Of a stretch of DNA of 64,000 nt, positions 34,553 to 43,745 are shown piece by piece (within the stretch, counting starts at the first letter, position 1; the number at the start of each line of letters is the position of its first letter). The stretch spans positions 17,504,962 to 17,568,961 of the forward strand of contig NC_069090.1 in assembly GCF_947172395.1 (NCBI RefSeq), in the 5' to 3' direction. The notes beneath the pieces are model-generated. The model saw only the letters and a program-made list of their open reading frames with translations, was not told where the DNA came from and did no database searches. The position numbers were made by a program, and so were the translations under genes. This DNA is from Bicyclus anynana. Lineage: Eukaryota; Arthropoda; Insecta; Lepidoptera; Nymphalidae.

Positions 34553-34998
34553 ATTGCAAATATTATTGAATTTTTAGCAAGAAAAATATAGCTTTTATTA
34601 CAATTTTTGGAGTTTTGCAAAATTAAAAACAACATTTGAGGTTATTTATGATTTTGACAGCTTTGTTGCCACAGATAAATATAGTTGGCACTGGGTTTGA
34701 CAACTGACAAGGATCTAGTTTTAATTTACTGTTACAGCTCTGAATTCTACTATTTTCAGTTAGTCTCTACCATACATTTTAAAAGAGTTGGTACAGAATG
34801 GAAGTTGAACTTGATTTTAATGTTGATATTCAGTAGAGTTTATTAAATTTTAATAATAGACCTGGGTATTGGGCGGAATTTGATCAATAGATTTTGCAGT
34901 TACCTTTAGTGTAAGCACTATAATATAAATGAAGTCAATCGCTCACGAAGTTGACGATTTATAAACGTAATGAAAAACAAAACGAGAAGAAATAATCA
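34553..34998. other. Intergenic spacer between EME1 and RMND1
   Basis: About 440 nt, AT-rich. It should hold the RMND1 promoter (reading leftwards) and the end of EME1. No TATA box is clear and no CpG-rich patch is present, so the exact start site cannot be placed. Confidence 0.5.
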
Positions 34999-35004
34999 TT
35001 TATT
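34999..35004 (-). promoter_or_regulatory. EME1 polyadenylation signal
   Basis: AATAAA on the minus strand (TTTATT on plus), 34 nt after the EME1 stop codon, a normal distance for a short 3'UTR. Confidence 0.75.
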
Positions 35005-35037
35005 TTGACTTGACATTACAAAGAAATACTCTATAAA

Positions 35038-38000
35038 TCAGTCTATCAAAGTGCTTCCATCTGTGGCCGTAAACAGTAATTCCAACTTCCTCGCGAACTC
35101 GGGTCCGATGCGGCGCGCCTTGCTGCCCGGCGCGGCGGCGCGCGTCACGCCGACGTCGGCCACCGCGGCCACTCCACCAGGAGCGAGCAATGTCTGATAA
35201 AGAAACATTGTAAATTATTATAGAATATTATGCATTGAGTTACTGTCATGGCACCATAAAGTCAAATAAAAAAACATAATATTTAAACTTTTATATCACT
35301 ACTACAGCCAGTACCTCGAACAACGCGAGAGGCGAGCGGTAGCGCGCACACAGCGCCCGCGACGACTCCAGGCTGGCCATCGGCAGCACGGCCAGCATCT
35401 GCTGCCACAGCCGCCCCAGACCGTTACCTGCCACGGTATATTATCATCACTACTGCAGCCCGTACCTCAAACAACGTACACCCAATTGTCAAACTAATAT
35501 CTGCCTAAAGTTTGCTTATAGTGTGTTTAACGAGGCAAGAATTAATTTAAGTGTTTAAATTCTTTACTCGCCTCGTTTGACAACAACATGAACGAACGGA
35601 TCATTAATTTCTTACGATAGTTAAGAACAGAAATAATACTTGCTCACTTTTGCATGTAACTTATCTCACCTCCTTCAATTTTTTTAAATAATTAATATAT
35701 TGTCTATGGTAGGGCAGCTCTAACCATCTTTGTCGACAGCGACGCACTTCTTGTTGTCGCCGCGCATATAGAACTCGGCGCGCTCGTCCACGGCGCGACG
35801 AGCTTTCCTGACAGAGATGACATAATTAATAAACAACAATACTTCATACATATTTGCATAATATTACCAGTGGTGTAGCGTATCTGTATCAAAATTAGTT
35901 GGGGGGGGGGGGCGGCAAGTGAAGGGTAGAGATTTATTATTAAATCATCTGTAACTGTAGATGATTTTAGTTTTTTTTTAATTTTCTAAACAATAGCACA
36001 AGACTGTCTGCTAGCCGTTCATGTAACCTAACCTAGGGTAACTTTTTTATCAGTTACAGCATACTCGTTGGTGTAACTCACTTGTAGGGCGTCTCGGCGA
36101 CGGCTTTGGTGAAGCGCACGATGGTGAGAGCCAGCTCGTTGGGCGTGTCGGCGCGCACCGTGTCGCACGCGGCGCTCACCAGCACGTCTGAAACCATCCA
36201 TTATATAACTATAACTTGGCTAATTCGTTCGTAGCACACCCGATCTACTAATAACGACATTCGATTTTGAATTTGATGGATCATAGGACAGAAGTGTGAT
36301 GGTGTGTGGTCAAATAAAAAAACATAATATTTGATGGTGGATGAACATGGGTGCACTCTATTTTTCAAATGTTTTTTTACACACTAATACAACCACAGAA
36401 CGATAAGAAGGAGAAACAAAAGCTTTATGTGCTCTTTAAAGCACAACTATACCAACACTGCCAAACTGTACTGTACTGTACTGTATGATAAATATTTTAT
36501 TTATATATACCTGTAATAGCTTCTTCCAAGTCTTTCTCTGATATGATTTTGTTGCTGCTATTCACTGTTTTACGACCGGACTTCCTGCAACAGAATATTA
36601 GCTCAAAAATATATTTTAAGAGCAGGTACTTCTAAGCAACACTGCTGTGTTTTGGTCTAATACATATATTTATGGCAAAACGGGCAAATGAGGCTGAGGA
36701 GCTATGCCTTTTGTTATCAAACACAAAGTAACCACAGCATTGTAAGATATGTTCTAGTTAGCCTATATTACAAGGCAATATTGATGTTGCTCGACAATAT
36801 GGATAAAAAGTATACAGTCTTCTGAGCTGAGCTGCATAGAGGCAGATGATGCACAGAATACAGGTCATGCTGACATGCAGTACAGCATCAGAACTATGCA
36901 TAACAACATGATGGCTTCAAGATCTCACAGGCATCAATTCGGCTGGCTGAAACGATCCAGTGGAACTCATACCAGTACTGTACACACTTGAAATAGTCTT
37001 TGACTCCATAGAGCACGAGCGTGAGGGGGCAGCCGGCCAGCGCTCGCGCTTGCCGCGCGCTGTCCGCTAGCGAGCGGGCAGCGACCAGCGGCGCCGCATC
37101 GTCGAGCCGCTGCACGTACAGCGCGCGCTCGCACGGCATCCGCGGCGCTGACAGTTCCATCTGGCAAGTGAAACCATACTACGAGTAGTAACAAGACAAT
37201 GGATATAACGTGTACACACAAACTTGTCTCTGCACAGAAAACATGGTATGGCAGTCACAAATACAGTGTCTCCGTAACAGACATTGCCTGATATGTTCAA
37301 GACTATGATTATATTATGTATAAACTTGCATGTGTTCCTACCTACACAGGACACTACACACATCCAGGTCCTCCACACTGTTTTCCTTTAGTTAATGAAA
37401 AACACCATTTCCCTTCTTATGTTTAGTTAGGCTTAAGTATAAAATTATAAGTAAATAATTAAGATATCCTACCATTCCATCATTATTTGTAAGTGTTGGT
37501 GGCACAGTCCTAGTCCACAGCACAAGGCTCGGGTCGCAGATTGCCGACGAAGCCCTAACCTTCACTCCGCTGGCTGCAGCCTCCCGGGCAACATCAGCAC
37601 AGTACCATGACTCCAACAGCACTGGATGCATCTCTATTGTCATGTGCTAAACAGATAAAAAGAAGTAATGGACTTTATAAAGATAAAGATGTACAATTCA
37701 GTTGATGCTAAAGATTATTATCATATTGTTAAATAACTGTATATAAGAGTGTATATATTTAAAAAAAAGCAAAGCTTCTTTACACATGTTTGGAATGGGG
37801 ACAAAACAAATAAAGTGAGAAGTTTATAAAACTACCCCACACTTAATTTTTATTGAATTTTCATTTTAACATATTAATAGATGCAGTTAATATACATCAC
37901 CCATATTCCGCCACTGCTGAGCTCGAGTCTCCTCCCAGAATGATAGGAGTTAGACCAATAGTCCACCATGCTGGCAAAATGTGGCAGAGTTATCTTACTT

Positions 38001-38835
38001 ACAACTATATCTTTTTTAGCCTCAATAGCTCAACAGTAAGAGTGGTTGGACTCATCGAGGGGTGGTGGTTCGATCCCCGCCCAGTTCATTTATTGTCATA
38101 CCCACTCCTAACACACTAGTCTTTCCTAACAACAGAATTATAATCAAATTCAACCTTCATGCATTCTCCAGGTTTGTAAACTTTGTTAGCATCTTTTGCT
38201 GCCTTCCTCTCTACTGCCATCTTCTTCTTTAAAGCTTGCCTCTCAGCTGCTGATATCTTTTTATTTTCTGAACTACCTGCAATTTTTATAAATTTTCTCA
38301 AAGAATTTTTTAAATCAAGAAATGTTCGCTTGTTAATACAAAATGTAGTGTTCGGGTGTTTGTATTACGACTTACGAGATTTTGTTTTTCTTGTTTTACT
38401 GCTTCTACTTTCTTGAGAACTTTTAGTAACAGTAGTAGTCTGACTTGTAGATGGGAAAACACTGTCTTCGGAGTCTGAAAATTCAATAACACTGAAAATC
38501 TTAATGCAATAATTAACATTTAATCTTAAACAATCAGGCTTTATCCAGAATTATTATTGGAGCCTCTTTAAGTAACTATGAAAATTAAAATTTTACATCA
38601 CAGATATATGAAAACACTGTTGTTATTTTAATTTATCATAAAATTTGAAATATAAGTATAAACCTTCTGAAGAAGAAGAAGATGAAGAAGAAGAAGAAGA
38701 ATCTTCCTCCATGGGACTTGTGTCCGGTTTCGGTAAGTAACGATTTTCATTCTTATGGTCGTCGTCTGAATCGTCAGAACTAATTTCTATAGTATTTGTA
38801 TTCATGTTGCAGTAATTTAAATCTTTAATCTCCAT
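35038..38835 (-). CDS. EME1: EME1, regulatory subunit of the MUS81 nuclease
   Basis: Complete ten-exon gene: 38835-38664, 38474-38376, 38276-38155, 37646-37473, 37160-36988, 36584-36511, 36187-36082, 35807-35725, 35427-35315 and 35193-35038. Total 1272 nt, 423 residues, every junction in frame. With MUS81, EME1 cuts branched DNA such as stalled forks and Holliday junctions in the nucleus. The N-terminus has a likely SUMO-interacting motif (TIEISSDDSDDD, about residues 15-26), then a poly-Ser/acidic tract and a Lys/Arg-rich segment. The ERCC4-like fold starts at 'CMKHMTIEMHPVLLESW' (about 129). It lacks the GDx(n)ERK nuclease motif, as expected for the inactive partner. Conserved 'RFTKAVAETPYKKAR' and a C-terminal helix-hairpin-helix region ('NGLGRLWQQML', 'RRIGPEFARKL') follow. 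The exon 3 donor is GTTGAA, which is weak but keeps the conserved order. A two-codon upstream ORF lies at 38853-38845. Shorter than human (about 570), chiefly in the N-terminal part. Confidence 0.93.
35901..35912 (+). repeat. Poly(G) run in an EME1 intron
   Basis: Twelve G in a row on the plus strand (C on the transcribed sense strand) within an AT-rich intron. A simple repeat; length may vary or be a sequencing artefact. Confidence 0.8.
37899..38120. repeat. Two SINE pieces in an EME1 intron
   Basis: 37899-38010 is a reverse piece of the 19584-19905 family ('gagtctcctcccagaatgat', 'ccaatagtccaccatgctgg'). 38018-38120 is a plus-strand piece of the 20308-20470 family ('gcctcaatagctcaacagta', 'ggtggttcgatccccgccc', 'cccactcctaacacac'). 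Both lie between exons 3 and 4 of EME1 and do not touch the splice sites. Confidence 0.82.
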
Positions 38836-39238
38836 TATTAATTATTAATACATTTCAAATAATATTGAAATCGCACCGGCATCTATGGGATGGGCATTTT
38901 CATTTCAAATTCAAAAATCTTATTTTAAAATTTAGAGTCAATACAGCTGTCAGCTGCTGACGCCTGACGCCTGACAGTGACAAAGCCACAGATTAATAGA
39001 TACTATGTGTGACAAATCAAATTCCACAGATTGCTAAAAATTTACACAGATATTTCATCAAGCCAATTATTTGATGATACTTTATTATAATACGAGTACG
39101 AGTATTAATTATAGAGTAAAACGAGTACGACTCTAATTAAAAAGAGTGGCCTACAAGTGTTACATCTAGTTGTGACACTTAGGTTAAAAAATCTATTTTA
39201 ACTTTATAGATAAGCTGACTGAACATGTGACTGTAATG
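38836..39238. other. EME1 upstream region
   Basis: AT-rich with one 'ctgtcagctgctgacgcctg' motif-rich patch near 38946. Presumed promoter of EME1; no core element is clear. Confidence 0.45.
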
Positions 39239-39390
39239 CTACTATAGTATTTTAGTCGAATACGAAAATTTTTTGGATTTACCGCCCAAAAATTGGTTCA
39301 TCTCGACTAAAATACTAAAGTAGTCTGTACGGCCTCTAATGTCTAGTTCGTACTCGTCTAAAATGCTAAAGTAGTCCGAACTAGGCCTTA
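39239..39390. mobile_element. Foldback MITE, one full and one partial copy
   Basis: 39240-39335 has 'actatagtattttagtcgaa', 'ggatttaccgcccaaaaatt' and 'ctcgactaaaatactaaagt', matching 28341-28453. 39339-39390 repeats the outer arm ('tctagttcgtactcgtctaa', 'aatgctaaagtagtccgaac', 'taggcc'). The hairpin is less perfect than in the other copy. Confidence 0.82.
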
Positions 39391-41659
39391 CTATACAAAC
39401 TGCCTTCTATGTCTATCGTCAAAATACACAATGGCGGCTATTTTTATTTTAAAATTTTTAATGAACAAACTGCTATTTGTTGACATTGAAAAAATAATTA
39501 AAATTTCTTATATACGTACTTAGTTATGTATTAAACCAAATTACAGTTCAGTAGTTTGGATATAACTTGAAAACGACTTGACCAAAAAACCTAATTAAAA
39601 ACAGATAAAGAATCTAAACGATCAGTCGAAAATCGTTTATTTATCGCTTGTGCGATTCATAATCAACAATATTGTCAGCTTATTTTTAATTTATTAACGG
39701 CTCACTAGCCAGGCATCCCTTCATACAGGAGTTGAGCTCCCCCTTCTATAGAGCTCAAACCCACGACGCTGCTCAAATGCGGTTTGGTGGGCCTAAGTTG
39801 ATAACGTTAAACTCTTTTACGAGCACTATCAGATAACATAAAACCGGAACTGAAATTTCTTAGAAAGCCTTTTACTTGAAATTTCATATAAGAAAAAGGC
39901 TCAGCACAATCACAGCTCGAGCCGAGAATCGAAGTTAAAATCCCTCCAGAGTTGAAGCCACACAGACTAACCACTGGAGTGAGGAGACAATTAGGTTTAT
40001 TCATTAAAGAATATAAAAATAAGAAGGCGCGGAGCTAGAGCTACCGTAAAGCGTGTATCTAGCGCGCGCCTATTGATTTCGCATAAATCCGTCACATAAA
40101 TCAGGCAGTCGTGCTCGACAATACACATTTACATTTAATATATATCCGACCAACCACTACCTACCAAAACTAGAATAAGCGGTGTAAAAGTGATTTTTTT
40201 TGCTTATAATACTTCAATAATAACCTATTTTAATGGGAGACGGCCCTCCATAAAGAAGAGGGGATATGGAGCTTAGACCCACTACGCCACCCCAATGCGG
40301 CTTGGTGGCCTACTACGAGTACCTAGGTAATTAAAAATCCACCTACTTGTTAATATCTGTGGGTCGAGCACATTAGAGATTTTAAATGAAAAACGACGGA
40401 ACCCAGTAGGTAAATTATTATTTATGGAAAATTAATCTTCAAGTAAGTTACCATAATAAAAATTATCATATTTATTTGTTTTGAGATTTCTCTGGTTTTG
40501 AGAATCTACTGATTCGAATACGACACCCTCTCTCAGTGTGAAAATTTCTTACAAGATAAAAAAGCTCAGTACTTGTAGATGTATCACAGCTCGAAGTTTG
40601 AGCTTGGAATCGAACCCAGGACCTCGTCATCCGCAGCATCATAGCATACGCTGACCACTGGACCGACGAGGCACTTGTATGAGCACCTACTTGTAAATAT
40701 CGTTATATTTTTTTTTATTTAAATTTGGAACTACGATACTATTACCTACTTGTGATAGGGAATTCGAACTTGGAATTAATTAATGTAGATAATATAATAA
40801 TATTTTGTAGAGAAGTGTCGTGTCTCTTCGACTAGACTGCGTATTGCACAACTACAAGGGTCGTGCGCTCTTGGCGTGTACAGGATGTTTGAGCAGGGTA
40901 AGTACAAGGCAAACTGAACTTAAGGAACTTAGTTTCCTAAAATATAAAACATCACAGCTTATTATAATGCCCATCGGCATTGCTTGGTATCGCTCTTTTT
41001 AAGAACGAGGTCATGGAGCTTAGATCCTACCACGCTGCTCTAATGCGGAATGGCGGGTAGGCGGGATTTAATAAAATATTTTTGAGATTGACTTTAAGGT
41101 TTTTAAGGTTAGTAGGTAAAGACTACAGGTACAACGCTTTCTAAGCATCAAAGAGAGGCCTAAAGCTTGCCCTTGCATCGCCCTCAGCACTCTGCGAAGG
41201 ATTGTCTCGAACCTGCCCGAATTAATTCAAGCTGAAGCTATCTCTACGTGAGATATGAGAGGACGTGCCAAAGATTACACAGAACAGATGCGTCATAGGA
41301 AAGTTTACGCACATTTTGTACTTTACTCTACTATGATTAAGTAAAACTTTTCTAGAAGTTAATTAGATAGTACCTGAATATAAAAGAAATCAAGTTGATT
41401 TGCTACTGTAGATTCTAGCTTACAATAATGAGACTATAGATAAGTTACTTAACAATATTTTACAAAAAGTTGTACATGGTTTACCATGGAAATTAGAACT
41501 GATTAACCATGCTGTATATATGTATGGTATGCTTTAAATGTCCACACTCCAGTTCTAGTTTTGGTTTGTTACTCAGAGTTAAATAAGATTGGTGTGAAAT
41601 ATACAAAGCGGTAAGGTGAGCTTTTTCACTGTTTTCAAACTTTAAAAATAATAAACATC
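39391..41659. other. Intergenic DNA with SINE heads and dispersed repeats
   Basis: 39710-39800, 40235-40310 and 41000-41060 are copies of the 'agctt-gacccac-acgc' dispersed repeat. 39897-40000 and 40560-40675 are reverse tRNA-like heads ('gaatcgaacccaggacctcg', then 'gctgaccactggaccgacga' in the second). No host gene is supported. Confidence 0.6.
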
Positions 41660-42093
41660 TTTTATAATTAAATTAATGTACATCTGCGCTCCATTGTGTA
41701 TTCTATGCGAGAGGGTTCCCTCATTTTCCCTCCACCTCCAGTCTGTCTTTGTTTACGAGGGCGGTCGGGCGTTGCTCCGCGCGGCGCCGCACCGCGTTCG
41801 AATTTTAAAAATAATTCCTATTTGCCATATCGCGTCCATAAATCGCGCTATAACGCTATACCAGACAATATAAGCCGATGACTCATCGCACATCCTAACC
41901 GAACTTTATAATTAAACACCGTTGTGAATTGTGTATTTTAGACACGTTTTAGTGTTAAACCGAACAAAATAAACACTTAAACCGAAACCAGTCGCGCGCG
42001 TTCGAAAAGCAAACAAACCAAAGTCAAACCGAACTTTGCCCGTTACCGAACGTAGGTGAATAAAAAAATAAATACAAAAAAAAAACATGTGAG
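41660..42093 (+). promoter_or_regulatory. Promoter / 5'UTR of the nucleoredoxin-like gene
   Basis: After AT-rich DNA the composition changes to CpG-rich ('gcgcggcgccgcaccgcg' at about 41780, 'gtcgcgcgcgttcg' at 41990), the usual look of a broadly expressed insect promoter. The transcription start cannot be fixed. ORFs at 41676-41881 have no motif. Just before the coding start a start-stop pair ATG-TGA lies at 42087-42092. Confidence 0.55.
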
Positions 42094-42471
42094 ATGGGTA
42101 CCAGTAAAATGGATTGGCGCGAAAAACTTTTCGGTCGAGTGCTGGTGAAATGCGACTCCCCGGGGACTCAGAGTGGTAAATTCGAGAATGTGGGGACTCT
42201 GGAAGCGCTGGCCGACTGCGTGGAGGACGGCGAAGGCGCCGTGTGCGGGATCTACTTCTCGTTCGCTAACATCAGCGACGCTAGCGACGACTTCGGGGTC
42301 CGGCTGGAGGAGGTGTACCGGCGCGTGGCCCCGCGGCTGCGGGTGGTGGAAGTGGTGCTGTGGGCGCACGTGGGCACCCCCGAGGGGCCGGTGGAGCGGG
42401 AGGCGGGCTTCAGGCGCAGCTTGACCGGCAAGCCGTGGCTCGCTGTGCCCTTCCATGACGTAGACACGAAG
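42094..42471 (+). CDS. Nucleoredoxin-like protein, first coding exon (partial gene)
   Basis: 126 codons from ATG at 42094, with a second good candidate ATG at 42109 (context AAAATGG). It ends at the donor AAG|GTAGGT (42471/42472). Thioredoxin-fold sequence of the nucleoredoxin type: 'GAVCGIYFSFAN' (central strand), 'RLEEVYRRVAPRLRVVEVVLW' and the family hallmark 'KPWLAVPFHDVDTK', which in nucleoredoxins (e.g. 'PWLALPY') precedes the next exon. The position of the redox CxxC holds F-A-N-I-S-D-A-S, so this first fold is not catalytic. Nucleoredoxins regulate Wnt and redox signalling in the cytosol and nucleus. The rest of the gene was not found; it may lie past 64000. The exon is GC-rich, so antisense ORFs (42043-42467) are shadows. 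Confidence 0.75.
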
Positions 42472-43147
42472 GTAGGTCAGATAATTTGATATTTAATTTG
42501 TACTTGGAAGATATTTCTTAAGTGGAGAACCAGGAGAACCAAGGTTGTATCTATAGAAAATAACCATGATCGATAAATTGAGTAGGTGTTGAGTCATATT
42601 GGGGTCCCAAGGTGCTGAAATGGCGACCCCTCACCAGAAAGCTCAGTTACCGAGGACATCAAGCGGATCGCAAAAAACCGCTGGATGCTGGCAGATCGAG
42701 ACCGTTATGCTTGGAGGTCCATGCAAAAGGCCTAAGTCCAGCAATGGACCTCCATCGGATGATGATGATGATGAGCCAAAAGTCAACAGTGGACGAGACT
42801 TGAAATTTCGCAGACATGAAATGAATATGAAAATTTGAACTTTATCTCTATAACTAACAGATGCCTCGTAGTTCCCGTTCTCGTGAGAATTGAGGATACA
42901 ATATAGCGTATTTTTTTATTCCTTACAAATTAGCCCTTGACTACAGTCTCACCTTTATACAGTCGTCCCAATTATTGACAAGTCCCCACTTTTTCAGACT
43001 CTGAAACAAAACGCTGCTCGATGATTTACTAAACATCGAAATTAATCGTTTTTATCAACGTCGGGTCATTATTCTATTCTGTTTGAACGGAAGGAAGTAC
43101 AAGTTTTGGATAGAAGCAGGCGTTACTTTGCGTTTGCTTTGCTTTGC
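42472..43147. other. Start of the large intron, with repeat pieces
   Basis: 42599-42770 is a LINE ORF2 C-terminal scrap and tail ('tggggtcccaaggtgctgaa', 'gatgatgatgatgatgag') with frameshifts. 42880-42905 is LINE-tail-like. 42908-42957 is the reverse 3' end of the 25047 SINE ('acaaattagcccttgactac'). The rest is unique. Confidence 0.65.
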
Positions 43148-43193
43148 GTTGACTCTACAACGTGCAATTGCAATTGCACGTTGTAAAGTCAAC
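43148..43193. repeat. 46-nt loopless palindrome
   Basis: Arms 'gttgactctacaacgtgcaa' plus 'ttg' and their reverse complement, with a single mismatch (ctc/aaa step) and no spacer at 43170/43171. It lies 52 nt from the left edge of the LTR element. It is followed by 'ctgaggatgctccggtttcg', so it may belong to an older repeat that the LTR element entered. Confidence 0.85.
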
Positions 43194-43245
43194 ATCTCCT
43201 GAGGATGCTCCGGTTTCGGGGTGAAACGTACGTAGAGAGTATTTT

Positions 43246-43725
43246 TTTAGGCTCGTTGGCACTAATTTATTATAGCAGTGATGAATAATAAACACGATGG
43301 TACTATGATAACTCTTTAATTACTTTTTAGTTTAAATATTTACAATGGTAATACGAAAAGACTATGAGCGCGTCAAACGCAACAATCGAACGCACCGAGA
43401 ACGAAAAAGTGGGTAGGTTTCGACTGTCGACTGCACCGAGCGCGGAGCGCGTGACGTAAGTCGGCCGCCGCGCCACATACAACGGGTTTCACTCGAGTAT
43501 GCGCGCGAATTAAATTTAATATGTAAAATGTTTATATAATAATTTGTGAGTGTGGAATTATGAATGTATGTAATGTAAGTGTGTATGTAAGTGTGAATGA
43601 ATGTATTAAATAAATAAAAATAATTATATATAATGAAATAAAAATATATATTATAAATAAATAAATTAATTATGTATACAGTAGTAATATTATAAATAAA
43701 TAATGTTATATGTAGCCTACAATCA
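43246..43725 (-). repeat. 3' LTR
   Basis: Ends '...ccaacgagcctaaa' at 43246 and starts 'tgattgtaggctacat' at 43725, directly after the purine tract. Contains AATAAA motifs in its AT-rich first part. Same as the 5' LTR over 43246-43709. Confidence 0.88.
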
Positions 43726-43738
43726 CTCCCCTCCAGAG
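43726..43738 (-). other. Polypurine tract of the LTR element
   Basis: Minus strand CTCTGGAGGGGAG directly before the 3' LTR; primer site for plus-strand DNA synthesis. Confidence 0.75.
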
Positions 43739-43745
43739 GCCGTGT

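Noticed and set aside
42043..42467. Minus-strand ORFs over the nucleoredoxin-like exon
   Set aside because: Shadows of a GC-rich exon. The plus frame has the family motif and a good splice donor.
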